Below, one piece after another: positions 1 to 8,627 of a stretch of DNA of 48,328 bases. The stretch is from the NCBI GenBank assembly GCA_016756835.1, contig JAESPE010000014.1, positions 1 to 48,328 on the forward strand, read 5' to 3'. The number at the start of each line of letters is the position of its first letter. Within the stretch, counting starts at the first letter, position 1. This DNA is from a gamma proteobacterium endosymbiont of Lamellibrachia anaximandri (GTDB lineage: Bacteria > Pseudomonadota > Gammaproteobacteria > Chromatiales > Chromatiaceae). Under the pieces are notes generated by a model. It saw only the letters and a program-made list of their open reading frames with translations. It ran no database searches and had not been told where the DNA came from. The translations under genes and the position numbers were made by a program.

Positions 1-73
1 AGCTTGCGAGGTTGTCGCGTAGTGCCAGTGACCGGGACGGCCGGGGCACAAACAGGCTGTCGAAGGCCGAGTC

Positions 74-102
74 GATTTTGGGGACTGGGATGTCCCAAAA
101 TC
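74..102. other. Hairpin near the left edge
   Basis: An 11-bp imperfect stem (GATTTTGGGGAC pairing with GTCCCAAAATC, one bulged G) closes a short loop and is followed by TTTC. It could be the 3' end or terminator of a gene outside the window. No supported coding region lies between base 1 and 259. Confidence 0.3.
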
Positions 103-128
103 TTTCACGAGGTCGAAGACTCACTTGT

Positions 129-170
129 CATCCGGGCTACAATTATTCATCTTTTTCCGGACGGACACTA
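129..170. repeat. MITE-like repeat A, right-end fragment
   Basis: This stretch matches, with a few changes, the right end of the complete repeat at 7388-7532: the ATCC(g/a)GGCTACAATTATTCA block followed by the terminal motif TTTCCGGAyrGACACTA. The left half is not recognisable here, so it is a truncated copy or a solo end. Confidence 0.6.
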
Positions 171-222
171 AATAACCCGTTTTTTCAGTTTGGATGAGTG
201 CGGGTTAGCGAGAGCCGGTATT

Positions 223-258
223 ACCGCCCCGATGGCTGTACCTTCGGGGCGGTTTTGC
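223..258 (+). terminator. Rho-independent terminator
   Basis: A 10-bp perfect stem (ACCGCCCCGA / TCGGGGCGGT) with an 11-nt loop is followed on the plus strand by TTTTGCTT. The T tract points to a plus-strand transcript entering from the left. It also lies 1 bp beyond the stop of the minus-strand ParA-like gene and may weakly serve it, but no T run follows in that direction. Confidence 0.6.
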
Positions 259-259
259 T

Positions 260-892
260 TCAGATCTTGATGTCGAGCCAGTCGAACAGCGCATCCCACA
301 GAATGACATCCTGGTAGACCTGTGAGGGCGCCAGTTCGAAAATTCCCAAACCCCGCTCAGCCGACTGGATGTAATTTTTGCTCTCTCTCAGATGGGTGAT
401 CACCGGCACTTTGAGGTGGCCGAGAAAATTTTCCAATTCATGGTAGATGATGGTCTTTTCATGTACCCGGTTGGCGACGATACCGATTCGGGTCTGATGC
501 CGGGAGACACGACCGCTGCTCAGGAGTTCTTCCAGAAAGCGGCTGCAGGCCCGGATATCGATGGGCGAAGGCAGTACCGGCAGGACCAGGGTATCCACCC
601 GCTTCAGCATCTTGTTGATCGCCTTGCCATGGGTGCCGGCCGGGGCGTCCATGATCAGCAGATCTGTCCCCTTCTTTGTCTTGATGGGTTCGCCTGTGGC
701 ATCGATCGCCTGGATGTCGGGGATGCCTTCGTAGTCCTGACGCGCCTCCAGCCAGTCCAGGGAGGATCTCTGGGGATCGAAATCGGCTAGCGCCACCTTG
801 AGACCTTCGTCGGCATACCAGGTGGCGAGATTGGTGGCCAGTGTGGTTTTGCCACATCCACCCTTGGCATTCATCAGCATGACGGTGCGCAT
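260..892 (-). CDS. ParA-like / MinD-superfamily P-loop ATPase
   Basis: A 210-residue protein of the ParA family, cytoplasmic ATPases that dimerise on ATP and position DNA, cell machinery or protein clusters. The deviant Walker A motif KGGCGKTT with its signature lysine lies at residues 9-16 and is followed by DFDPQRSS (A' motif) and LLIMDAPAG (Walker B). Start: I chose the ATG at 892 because AGGAAAC stands 6 nt upstream and the protein then begins directly at the first beta strand; a longer reading from 928 adds 12 unconserved residues. No parB partner or second cargo gene lies beside it; it is followed by a terminator and preceded by a repeat, so it appears monocistronic. This is a short orphan ParA rather than the chromosomal parA of a parAB pair. 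Its cargo cannot be told from the sequence. Confidence 0.85.
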   Translation of the reverse strand: MRTVMLMNAKGGCGKTTLATNLATWYADEGLKVALADFDPQRSSLDWLEARQDYEGIPDIQAIDATGEPIKTKKGTDLLIMDAPAGTHGKAINKMLKRVDTLVLPVLPSPIDIRACSRFLEELLSSGRVSRHQTRIGIVANRVHEKTIIYHELENFLGHLKVPVITHLRESKNYIQSAERGLGIFELAPSQVYQDVILWDALFDWLDIKI

Positions 893-941
893 GGCGAGTT
901 TCCTAATGGTCGTTGGACGGATTACCACTTCGAATTGTAGC

Positions 942-1106
942 TAGTGTCTGTCCAGAAACCCATATCTAACCACAAAGATCACGAAGGTAACAAATTGATT
1001 AACAATAAATTATCTTTCGGCAACTGCTCCTTGCGTTGCTCTACCTCCTGCATCCATGCAGTCGTGTGTGCTTCGTGGTTAAAACAGTATTTCTGGACGA
1101 ACACTT
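942..1106. repeat. MITE-like repeat A, complete copy with different interior
   Basis: About 165 bp bounded by terminal inverted repeats: AGTGTCTGTCCAGAAA on the left and the complement AGTGTTCGTCCAGAAA on the right (14 of 16 match). Just inside is a second inverted pair (AACCACAAAGATCACGAAGG versus AACCACGAAGCACACACGAC). There is no open reading frame. The termini resemble those of the repeat at 7388-7532 but the interior differs. It fills the gap between the ParA-like gene and ubiD. Confidence 0.6.
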
Positions 1107-1129
1107 GCTAATCCTGGGAAGATCGGCAT

Positions 1130-2602
1130 TCAGGGTGAATCGATGCCGAGTTCGTCCCAGATGTCGTCGACCCGCTGCTTGACCGCATCGTCCATGAGAA
1201 TTGGCGTGCCCCACTCCCGGTCTGTCTCCCCCGGCCATTTATTGGTGGCATCGAAACCGATCTTTGAACCCAGTCCGGAGACCGGCGAAGCGAAATCCAG
1301 ATAGTCGATAGGGGTGTTTTCGATCAGGGTGGTGTCCCGCACGGGATCCATGCGGGTGGTCATGGCCCAGATGACGTCATTCCAGTCGCGGGTATCAACA
1401 TCATCGTCTACTACGATAACGAACTTGGTGTACATGAACTGGCGCAGGAAGGACCAGACTCCCATCATCACCCGCTTGGCGTGCCCCGGATACTGCTTTT
1501 TCATGCTCACCACTGCCATGCGGTAGGAGCAGCCCTCCGGCGGCAGGTAGAAGTCGATGATCTCCGGGAACTGTTTCTGCAGGATCGGCACGAAGACCTC
1601 GTTCAGCGCCACACCAAGGATTGCCGGTTCATCCGGTGGCCGCCCGGTATAGGTGCTGTGATAGATGGGATCCTCACGGTGGGTAATGCGTTCGATGGTG
1701 AAGACCGGAAAGCTTTCCACCTCGTTGTAGTAACCGGTGTGATCGCCGAAAGGGCCTTCCAGCGCCATGTCATCCGGATGGATGTGGCCTTCCAGCACAA
1801 ACTCTGCTGAGGCAGGGACCTGCAGGTCTGAGCCGATACACTTCACCACCTCAGTGCGGCTGCCCCGCAGCAACCCGGCGAAGGCGTATTCTGAAAGTGT
1901 GTCGGGTACCGGCGTTACCGCAGCCAGAATGGTGGCGGGGTCTGCGCCCAGTGCCACTGCGATGGGGAAGGACTCTCCCGGATGGCTCTCCTGCCACTCC
2001 CGAAAATCCAGGGCACCGCCGCGGTGGGCCAGCCAGCGCATAATGACACGATTGCGCCCGATGACCTGCATCCGGTAGATGCCCAGGTTCTGGCGTGACT
2101 TGTTGGGCCCCCGGGTCACCACCAGTCCCCAGGTGATCAGTGGGCCGGCATCCCCAGGCCAGCAGGTCTGGACCGGTAGATCGGCCAGGTCGACAGTTTC
2201 GCCTTCAAGGATCTGCGCCTGGCAGGGGGCATTGCGTTGCTCCTTCGGCGCCATATCCAATACCTTCCGGAAGATCGGTAGTTTCTGCCAGGCGTCCTTC
2301 ATCCCTTTTGGCGGATCGGGCTCTTTCAGAAAAGCCAGCAGTCTGCCGACCTCCCGTAGTGCCTCCACAGATTCCTCGCCCATGCCCATGGCGACCCGTT
2401 GCGGGGTGCCGAAGAGATTGCCCAGCAGCGGATGGTCTGAACCCTTTACGTTTTCGAACAGCAGAGCAGGTCCACCAGCCCGCAGGGTGCGGTCGCAGAT
2501 TTCGGTGATTTCGAGGTTGGGGTCAACTTCTGTCTGAATGCGTTTCAGTTCACCCCGGGATTCAAGTTGCCGGATAAAGTCGCGCAGGTCCTGGTATTGC
2601 AT
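1130..2602 (-). CDS. ubiD: UbiD, 4-hydroxy-3-polyprenylbenzoate decarboxylase
   Basis: UbiD removes the carboxyl group from the polyprenyl-hydroxybenzoate intermediate of ubiquinone synthesis, using the prenylated FMN made by UbiX. The 490 residues are close to the roughly 497 usual in enteric bacteria. The prFMN-binding stretch ([19 protein letters not shown] followed by HRGG, near residues 172-196) and the [15 protein letters not shown] block (near 285-300), which carries the catalytic acidic network, are both intact. The N-terminus [10 protein letters not shown] is the family's usual start. It is alone on the minus strand, with repeat-filled DNA downstream and a divergently transcribed efflux operon upstream; ubiX is not in the window. 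The ubiquinone role fits an aerobic or microaerobic respirer. Confidence 0.95.
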   Translation of the reverse strand: MQYQDLRDFIRQLESRGELKRIQTEVDPNLEITEICDRTLRAGGPALLFENVKGSDHPLLGNLFGTPQRVAMGMGEESVEALREVGRLLAFLKEPDPPKGMKDAWQKLPIFRKVLDMAPKEQRNAPCQAQILEGETVDLADLPVQTCWPGDAGPLITWGLVVTRGPNKSRQNLGIYRMQVIGRNRVIMRWLAHRGGALDFREWQESHPGESFPIAVALGADPATILAAVTPVPDTLSEYAFAGLLRGSRTEVVKCIGSDLQVPASAEFVLEGHIHPDDMALEGPFGDHTGYYNEVESFPVFTIERITHREDPIYHSTYTGRPPDEPAILGVALNEVFVPILQKQFPEIIDFYLPPEGCSYRMAVVSMKKQYPGHAKRVMMGVWSFLRQFMYTKFVIVVDDDVDTRDWNDVIWAMTTRMDPVRDTTLIENTPIDYLDFASPVSGLGSKIGFDATNKWPGETDREWGTPILMDDAVKQRVDDIWDELGIDSP

Positions 2603-2705
2603 GGGTTATATCGGTGTTTCCATTATTTTGATTGCAAACCTTACCAGAGCGGGTGAGTTGAGCGTTATTTTGTGACCATAATTTATTTTATGCGGCATAA
2701 GAAAC

Positions 2706-2733
2706 TTGTATTATTCGAATTTAGGGCTAATAT
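2706..2733 (+). promoter_or_regulatory. Candidate sigma-70 promoter of the RND efflux operon
   Basis: TTGTAT (-35) and TAATAT (-10) with a 16-bp spacer, in AT-rich DNA 35 bp before the membrane-fusion gene. Both boxes are imperfect. It lies in the divergent gap with ubiD, so a local regulator would have to be encoded elsewhere. Confidence 0.4.
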
Positions 2734-2767
2734 AAGCAGAATCTAATATATCAATCGGGACAATCCC

Positions 2768-3820
2768 ATGAAATCAAATACACAAGTATGGCTGAAGTGG
2801 AATTTTGTCATACTCAGTCTGTTCCCACTGTTTGCATCTGCTGAATTGACCACAGTGGAGGCAGATTTCCGCGAGACACCAAGGGAGTTTCGTCTCGACG
2901 GTGTGGTGGAAGCGATCAATCAGACTACGGTCTCCGCCCAGACCCAGGGTCAGGTGCAGGAGATTCTCTTTGATGTGGATGACTATGTCGAAAATGGACA
3001 GTTACTCATCACCTTGAAAGATATCGAACAAAAGGCACGCCTGCGTCAGGCCGAAGCCGACCTGAAGGAGGCCTTGGCGCGATTGCAGGAGGCAAAAGAT
3101 GAATATGTGCGTACCAAGGAGCTGTCCGTCAAAAAGCTGGTCTCTCAGTCGCAGCTGGATAAGGCGAATGCAAGCCTGAAGTCGGCCCGTGCCCGTCAGG
3201 ATGCCGCCAGTGCGGGTCTGGTACAGGCCAGTGAGCAACTGGAGTACACAAAAATCCGTGCGCCCTATAGCGGCATCGTGACCCATCGCCTTATCGAGGT
3301 GGGTGAGATCGCCCAACCGGGACAGAAGCTGATGAGTGGCACCTCGCTGGATCAGCTACGGGTGTTGGTGGACGTACCACAGAGTCTTATCCCCATCATT
3401 CGCAAGACCGGCAAGGCACGTGTACAGCAGCCGGATAGTGTGTTTGTGGAAGCGACCAAGCTCACCATCTTCCCTTTTGCTCATCACGGCAGCAATACTT
3501 TCAAGGTGCGGGTCGACCTGCCTGAAGGTATTCCTGACCTGTTTCCCGGGATGTTCGTGAAGACAGCCTTCGTTACCGGCACCAAGCGGGAACTGGTTGT
3601 GCCGGTCGAGGCGGTGGTCTATCGCTCAGAAGTCACCGCAGTCTATGTGATGGAGACGAGTGGGCGTGTCCGCTTCCGCCATATTCGTGCGGGTCATCGG
3701 TCGGAGGACGGCAAGATGGCGGTGATAGCCGGGCTTTCGGCGGGTGACCGGGTGGCGATCGATCCGATAGCGGCAGGCGCCCTGTTGAAGCAGCAGATGG
3801 CGGAGGCCGGTAATGAGTAA
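2768..3820 (+). CDS. RND efflux membrane-fusion (periplasmic adaptor) protein
   Basis: A HlyD/AcrA-type adaptor of 350 residues that would bridge the inner-membrane pump encoded next to it to an outer-membrane channel. The N-terminus has a signal-type hydrophobic segment (NFVILSLFPLFASA, ending about residue 25) but no lipobox cysteine. The barrel-sandwich half-motif (VSAQTQGQVQEILFDVDDYV, about 55-75) is followed by a helical hairpin rich in E, K, A and Q (about 90-150), then the second lipoyl half (YTKIRAPYSGIVTHRLIEVG) and a beta-barrel/membrane-proximal region. The stop overlaps the pump's start by 8 bp, so the two are translationally coupled. No TolC-like gene is in the window; the channel must be supplied from elsewhere. 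Substrate unknown. Confidence 0.9.
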   Translation: MKSNTQVWLKWNFVILSLFPLFASAELTTVEADFRETPREFRLDGVVEAINQTTVSAQTQGQVQEILFDVDDYVENGQLLITLKDIEQKARLRQAEADLKEALARLQEAKDEYVRTKELSVKKLVSQSQLDKANASLKSARARQDAASAGLVQASEQLEYTKIRAPYSGIVTHRLIEVGEIAQPGQKLMSGTSLDQLRVLVDVPQSLIPIIRKTGKARVQQPDSVFVEATKLTIFPFAHHGSNTFKVRVDLPEGIPDLFPGMFVKTAFVTGTKRELVVPVEAVVYRSEVTAVYVMETSGRVRFRHIRAGHRSEDGKMAVIAGLSAGDRVAIDPIAAGALLKQQMAEAGNE

Positions 3821-6800
3821 GCTGGCGATATCGGGACGCATCGCGGAGCGTTTCATGCTTACGGAGATTACTCCCTTGCTGGCCCTGGTGGGGCTTTTGC
3901 TGGGTGTTTTTGCGGTGCTTATTACGCCGCGTGAGGAGGAGCCGCAGATCAACGTCACTTTCGCAAACGTCTTCATTCCCTTTCCCGGTGCCACAGCAAA
4001 AGAGGTGGAGAGTCTGGTGGCAACGCCGGCGGAGCAGGTGTTGTCGGAGATCGACGGTGTAAAGCACGTCTACTCCACCTCCCGTCCCGGCATGGCGGTT
4101 TTGACCGTGAGATTCGTGGTCGGTGAAAATCGTGAGGACGCCATCGTGCGCCTCTTCAGCAAGGTCTACTCTAACCAGGACTGGCTGCCGCGCAATCTGG
4201 GAGTGGGGCAGCCCATCATCAAACCCAAGGGCATCGATGATGTGCCGATCGTTACCGCGACCTTGTGGACTGAAGATCCAGAGAAGGGGGCCTATGAGTT
4301 GGGACAGGTGGCGCACGCCATCGAATCAGAGCTGAAGCGGGTGCCTGGGACACGGGATATCTACACCATCGGCAATCCCGACCGGGTGGTGCATGTGGAG
4401 CTGGACCCCCAGGCCCTGTCGGGTCACAACATCGACCTGAGTGACCTGCGCAATGCGCTGCAGGCGGGCAACCGGATTCGTGACGACATTACGATAACTG
4501 CACAAAACTATGAAGTGTTGGTACAGGCGGGGACCTTCCTCACCTCTGCCGAGGAGATCGACTCCCTGGTGGTCGGTGTCCAGGAGGGCAGGGCGATCTA
4601 TCTGCGGGATGTGGCCAGAGTGAGCCACGAACCTGATTTGCCGAACCAGTATGTCTGGATGGGCGGTGGTGAACAGGGTGAGCTCAAGGGCGTCCCGACC
4701 AGCGGGAAATATCCGGCGGTCACCATCGCGGTGGCGAAAAAGGCCGGCACCAATGCGGTGGATATCTCAAAGGCAGTGATCGCGCGTTTCGAACAGCTCC
4801 AGGGCACCTTCATTCCCGATGGGGTTAACGTTACCATCACCCGCAACTATGGTGAGACGGCTGAAGCCAAGGCAAACAAACTGATCACCAAGTTGGCGTT
4901 TGCAACCCTTTCGGTGATCGTGCTGGTCTTTTTGGCTATCGGCTGGCGTGAGGCCTTTATCGTCGGCGCTGCTGTGGTGGTGACCCTGGCGATCACCCTG
5001 TTTGCCTCCTGGGTCTGGGGATTCACCCTCAACCGGGTGTCGCTGTTCGCCCTTATCTTCTCCATCGGCATTCTTGTCGACGATGCCATAGTGGTGGTGG
5101 AGAACATTCATCGTCATCTGCAGATGGGTGCGAAAAATCTGCGGGAAGCGATCCCAAAAGCGGTGGACGAGGTGGGTGGTCCCACCATTCTGGCGACCTT
5201 TACCGTGATTGCGGCCCTGTTGCCGATGGCCTTCGTCACCGGTCTGATGGGACCCTACATGAGTCCGATCCCGATCAATGCCAGCACCGGCATGCTGATC
5301 TCCCTGTTGGTGGCCTTCATCTTCACCCCCTGGCTGACCAACCTTGTGTTGGCCAATCATGTGGAGAAGATTGCGGCCCATGCCCACGATGACCAGGCGG
5401 AGACCGGACTCAGTCGTTTCTTCGGCAGGGTCATGCGTCCTTTTCTGTTGGGATCACGGGGTAATCTGATGCGCTGGGTGTTGCTGGGCGGCATCCTGAT
5501 TCTCATGGCTATCTCGGTCTCATTGGTGGTCAACCAATCAGTGGTATTGAAGATGCTGCCTTTCGACAACAAGTCGGAATTCCAGGTGATGCTCGATATG
5601 CCGGAGGGAACCAGTCTGGAGCAGACCACCCGTGTACTCGACGATATGGGTGACTACCTCGCCAGCGTGGACGAGGTGACCGACTATCAGGTCTATTCCG
5701 GCACAGCGTCGCCGATCGGCTTCAACGGCCTGGTGCGCCAGTACTACCTGCGGGAGGGGGCTCACCTGGGCGATATCCAGGTCAACCTGGTGGGCAAGCA
5801 TCTGCGTGAGCGTAAGAGTCACGAAATAGCACTTTCGGTGCGAGCCCCGTTGCAGAAAATTGCCCGCGAGCATGACGGTAACGCCAAGATTGTCGAAGTG
5901 CCTCCCGGTCCGCCGGTGATGTCGCCGCTGGTGGCTGAGATCTACGGTCTCGATTACCAGGGGCAGACGGAGGTGGCTTGGGAGACGCGCAGGGTTTTTG
6001 AAAACACCCCCGACATCATTGATGTGGATGACAGCGTCGAGTATCCATCCGTGAAGTTTGTGGTACAGGTAGATCGTGCCAAGGCGGCGCGTCTGGGGGT
6101 GGCTCAGAGCACAGTTGCTGAGGCGCTGGCCACAGTATTGGGTGGTGAAGATGTGAGTTTCCTTCATGGTGAGAACCTGAAGTATGCCGTGCCTATTCGC
6201 CTGGAATACTCGGATGCGGACAAGGCGGATCTGGAACAGGTGCTCTCTCTGCGGGTGCGCGCACAGAGTGGCACGCTGGTGCCGCTCTCGGAGATTGTCC
6301 AGGTGGTGCCGCGTGTGCGGGAATACTCTATCCACCACAAGGATCTGATGCCGGTGGTCTATGTTACGGGTGACATGGCGGGTGAGACCGATAGCCCGCT
6401 CTATGGTCTGTTTGGGATTTCCGACCAGCTTAATGGCGACGGGGGTGTGGAGCAGTGGTTTCTCTCCCAGCCGGAAAATCCGTATGAATACAGTCTCAAG
6501 TGGGACGGTGAGTGGCAGATCACCTACGAGACCTTCCGTGATATGGGCATCGCCTACTCGGTGGGTCTGTTGATGATCTATCTGCTGGTGGTGGCGCAGT
6601 TCCGTTCCTACCTGGTGCCCCTGGTGATCATGGCGCCGATCCCGCTGACCATCATCGGCATCCTGCCGGGACATGCGCTGATGGGTGCCCAGTTCACTGC
6701 CACCTCCCTGATCGGCATGATTGCCCTGGCGGGCATCATCGTGCGCAACTCCATCCTGCTGGTGGACTTTATCAATCAGCAGGTGCGGGAAGGTTTGCGC

Positions 6801-7040
6801 TTTGAGGAGGCGGTTGTCAGTGCCGCCGCAGTGCGTGCAAAACCTATCGCGTTGACTGCGCTGGCGGCCATGGCAGGTGGGTTTTTCATCCTCGATGATC
6901 CGATATTCAGCGGTCTTGCGGTATCTTTGATCTTCGGTTTGTTCGTTTCGACGGTACTGACCCTGGTCGTGATCCCGGTGGTCTACTATGCCGCAATGCG
7001 AAATCGCCTGAGTGATCTCCAGACAGGGAGTGCTTCATGA
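3813..7040 (+). CDS. RND-family efflux pump, inner-membrane permease subunit
   Basis: A 1075-residue resistance-nodulation-division transporter of the AcrB-like type, a proton-driven antiporter working as a trimer. The first membrane segment is at about residues 17-37, followed by the PREEEPQI stretch entering the first periplasmic domain (about 40-345). The TM4 proton-relay motif GILVDDAIVVVENI is present at about 413-426. A second large periplasmic domain follows (about 590-890), and the C-terminal membrane half includes the GIIVRNSILLVDFI segment near residue 980. The length is slightly above AcrB. It overlaps the adaptor gene upstream (8 bp) and the small cysteine-rich gene downstream (ATGA, 4 bp), so three genes form one unit. 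I cannot tell drug, lipid or metabolite export from the sequence; the usual metal-RND signatures of CusA/CzcA were not evident. Confidence 0.93.
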   Translation: MSKLAISGRIAERFMLTEITPLLALVGLLLGVFAVLITPREEEPQINVTFANVFIPFPGATAKEVESLVATPAEQVLSEIDGVKHVYSTSRPGMAVLTVRFVVGENREDAIVRLFSKVYSNQDWLPRNLGVGQPIIKPKGIDDVPIVTATLWTEDPEKGAYELGQVAHAIESELKRVPGTRDIYTIGNPDRVVHVELDPQALSGHNIDLSDLRNALQAGNRIRDDITITAQNYEVLVQAGTFLTSAEEIDSLVVGVQEGRAIYLRDVARVSHEPDLPNQYVWMGGGEQGELKGVPTSGKYPAVTIAVAKKAGTNAVDISKAVIARFEQLQGTFIPDGVNVTITRNYGETAEAKANKLITKLAFATLSVIVLVFLAIGWREAFIVGAAVVVTLAITLFASWVWGFTLNRVSLFALIFSIGILVDDAIVVVENIHRHLQMGAKNLREAIPKAVDEVGGPTILATFTVIAALLPMAFVTGLMGPYMSPIPINASTGMLISLLVAFIFTPWLTNLVLANHVEKIAAHAHDDQAETGLSRFFGRVMRPFLLGSRGNLMRWVLLGGILILMAISVSLVVNQSVVLKMLPFDNKSEFQVMLDMPEGTSLEQTTRVLDDMGDYLASVDEVTDYQVYSGTASPIGFNGLVRQYYLREGAHLGDIQVNLVGKHLRERKSHEIALSVRAPLQKIAREHDGNAKIVEVPPGPPVMSPLVAEIYGLDYQGQTEVAWETRRVFENTPDIIDVDDSVEYPSVKFVVQVDRAKAARLGVAQSTVAEALATVLGGEDVSFLHGENLKYAVPIRLEYSDADKADLEQVLSLRVRAQSGTLVPLSEIVQVVPRVREYSIHHKDLMPVVYVTGDMAGETDSPLYGLFGISDQLNGDGGVEQWFLSQPENPYEYSLKWDGEWQITYETFRDMGIAYSVGLLMIYLLVVAQFRSYLVPLVIMAPIPLTIIGILPGHALMGAQFTATSLIGMIALAGIIVRNSILLVDFINQQVREGLRFEEAVVSAAAVRAKPIALTALAAMAGGFFILDDPIFSGLAVSLIFGLFVSTVLTLVVIPVVYYAAMRNRLSDLQTGSAS

Positions 7041-7336
7041 CAAGAGAGAACTGGCAGGGTCGTTGCTGGAATTGCGGGCAGACCCTGAAGGCGGCCGACT
7101 TCAGCCGTGAAGCGCGTTGTCCGGATTGCAGCAAGGCAACGCACGCCTGTAAAAACTGCCGCTACTACAAACCCGGGTTGGCCAATGATTGTCGGGAACC
7201 TGTTGCCGAACGGGTGACCGACAAGGAACGGCCCAATTTCTGCGACTATTTTGAGCCATGGGAAGCGGCCTATGGCGGCGTTACAGCAACCTCTGGAGAT
7301 GACATGCTGAGCACCGCAGAGGATCTTTTTAAATAG
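7037..7336 (+). CDS. Small cysteine-rich (zinc-ribbon-like) protein coupled to RND pump
   Basis: A 99-residue soluble protein of unknown function. Eight cysteines are placed as C10-x2-C13, C28-x2-C31, C38-x2-C41, C52 and C69, which looks like two zinc- or metal-binding knuckles; the middle contains CKNCRYYKPG. There is no signal peptide or membrane segment, so it should be cytoplasmic. The start ATG overlaps the pump's stop (ATGA), which argues strongly that it is a real gene made together with the efflux system. It could be a metal-responsive regulator, an assembly factor, or a metallochaperone; none of these is shown by the sequence. I do not recognise a named family. Confidence 0.75.
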   Translation: MTRENWQGRCWNCGQTLKAADFSREARCPDCSKATHACKNCRYYKPGLANDCREPVAERVTDKERPNFCDYFEPWEAAYGGVTATSGDDMLSTAEDLFK

Positions 7337-7349
7337 GAGGGCTATCCTC

Positions 7350-7386
7350 GTAGGCGCCGCGCCTCGCAGCGAGGTGCTGCTCCTAC
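7350..7386. repeat. REP-type palindrome (GTAGGmGC family)
   Basis: An imperfect 37-bp palindrome beginning GTAGGCGCCGCGCCTCGC and ending GCTGCTCCTAC. It sits 14 bp after the stop of the cysteine-rich gene and may also act as the 3' stem-loop of the efflux mRNA. It resembles the GTAGGAGC palindromes common in gammaproteobacterial intergenic DNA. Confidence 0.6.
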
Positions 7387-7387
7387 C

Positions 7388-7532
7388 TGGTGTCTATCTG
7401 GAAACCAATGGGCGTAGCCCGGATGGAGCTTGCGTAATCCGGGAACAGGCTTTGAATCAGCCACTTATCTTCCTGGATTCCGCAGAGCTTCATCCAGGCT
7501 ACAATTATTCACTTGTTTCCGGATAGACACTA
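7388..7532. repeat. MITE-like repeat A, complete copy
   Basis: 145 bp with 18-bp terminal inverted repeats (TGGTGTCTATCTGGAAAC; complement of the right end TAGTGTCTATCCGGAAAC; 16 of 18 match). Inside is a nested inverted pair: 7414-7444 beginning GTAGCCCGGATGGAGCT, and 7471-7502 ending AGCTTCATCCAGGCTAC. The whole element can fold into one long hairpin and has no coding capacity, as expected of a miniature transposable element mobilised in trans. Confidence 0.65.
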
Positions 7533-7613
7533 ATTAAGCCGGATTGATGATAATCATCGGATGTCGAGCCTGTTTGCTGGATTATGTGGACAGAACCCAG
7601 CAGGAGCCCGCCC

Positions 7614-7838
7614 ATGTGTTACGCCATCTATTTTTCCCTGATTGCCCTTTTGCTGATCTACAGCGATTCTGTGGTGGAACAGTTCGCTCTCTCCGAGAGT
7701 GCCGGTGAAGATCAGTGGATTATGATGGCGACGGGATGGGAGTTGGTTCCTGCCATCTGGCCTCTGTTACTCATGGCGATGGTCTTCGCCAGTGCACTGA
7801 CCTTTTTTGTCGCACGGGCGCTATTCAGGCAGCGATGA
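7614..7838 (+). CDS. Small two-helix membrane protein, unknown function
   Basis: A 74-residue protein with two hydrophobic stretches, one at the N-terminus (YAIYFSLIALLLIYS) and one near the C-terminus (AIWPLLLMAMVFASALTFFVA), joined by an acidic loop. I place the start at the ATG at 7614 because AGGAG lies 7 nt before it; an upstream ATG at 7584 has no such site and would add 10 polar residues. The gene lies between the repeat A element and the convergent btuD end, 6 bp away. No family recognised. Confidence 0.55.
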   Translation: MCYAIYFSLIALLLIYSDSVVEQFALSESAGEDQWIMMATGWELVPAIWPLLLMAMVFASALTFFVARALFRQR

Positions 7839-7844
7839 AATAGC

Positions 7845-8627
7845 CTATTTGGGGATTCGCTTCCAGGTGATATTGAGCAGGGTGTCGATGGCGCTTTGAG
7901 TATCTGGCAGATGGATCTGGTAGGCGTTCTCTAAATTGTCAGGGGTGAGTACCTCTCCAGGTTTTCCAACGGCAAGCGTGCAGCCCTGATGCAGGAGCTG
8001 CAGCCGCCGGCAGAAGTGGGCGGCGAGCCGTAAATCGTGTAACACCACGATCACAGCGTTGCCTTGTGAGCAGTGCTCTGCAAGCATTGCCATAACATCG
8101 AGTTGATGGGCGGGATCGAGCGCGGCCACGGGTTCGTCGGCGAGCAGGATCTCTGGTTCTGAAGCGAGCGCACGGGCCAGCAGTACCCTGGCACGTTCTC
8201 CGCCGGAGAGCGTGTTGAAGGGGCGGTGACGAAACGGCTGCAGGTCAGCATCTGTGATGATCCGTTCGATCACCTGTTGATCCCGTTCGGAAAGATTACT
8301 CCAGGGTTCGAGGTGGGGAATGCGGCCCAATTCGATGATGCGCTTCACGGAGAGCGGCCAGTGGACCTCGGTCTGCTGGGGCAGATAGGCGATACGTCTG
8401 GCCCGTTCATTGCGTGGAATGACTTCGAATCGCTGTTCGCCAAGTTGTAGCACTCCGCTATCAGCCCGGGTCGATCCGGCAAGACAGCGCAGCAGGCTGC
8501 TTTTGCCCGCACCGTTGGGACCGATCAGGCCGAGCATCTCGCCCATCTTCAGCTCGATATCCACAGCCTCCAGAATCGGTTGATCATCGAAAGCGAGAGA
8601 GAGTGCGGTTCCGCGAAGCAGGCTCAT
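7845..8627 (-). CDS. btuD: BtuD-type ABC transporter ATPase (vitamin B12 uptake)
   Basis: A 260-residue ATPase that powers import of cobalamin by the BtuCDF complex at the inner membrane. Walker A GPNGAGKSS is at residues 36-44, the Q-loop near YLPQQTEV (81-88), the ABC signature LSGGE at 140-144, Walker B ILLADEP at 160-166 and the switch histidine in VVLHDLRLA. It is the last gene of the operon, and its start overlaps btuC by 4 bp. FecE-type siderophore ATPases look similar; the upstream cobalamin riboswitch and BtuB-like receptor decide for B12 or a related corrinoid. Confidence 0.88.
   Translation of the reverse strand: MSLLRGTALSLAFDDQPILEAVDIELKMGEMLGLIGPNGAGKSSLLRCLAGSTRADSGVLQLGEQRFEVIPRNERARRIAYLPQQTEVHWPLSVKRIIELGRIPHLEPWSNLSERDQQVIERIITDADLQPFRHRPFNTLSGGERARVLLARALASEPEILLADEPVAALDPAHQLDVMAMLAEHCSQGNAVIVVLHDLRLAAHFCRRLQLLHQGCTLAVGKPGEVLTPDNLENAYQIHLPDTQSAIDTLLNITWKRIPK

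Noticed and set aside
12-197. 61-codon open frame at the left edge
   Set aside because: No ribosome site, runs through a hairpin and a repeat, composition not protein-like.
260-892. Chromosome-partition parA of a parAB pair
   Set aside because: No parB, no parS-like site and no replication-origin genes nearby; the protein is a short orphan ParA.
5538-6674. 378-codon minus-strand frame inside the RND pump gene
   Set aside because: Shadow; His/Arg-rich with no domain, and the pump frame is clearly the coding one.
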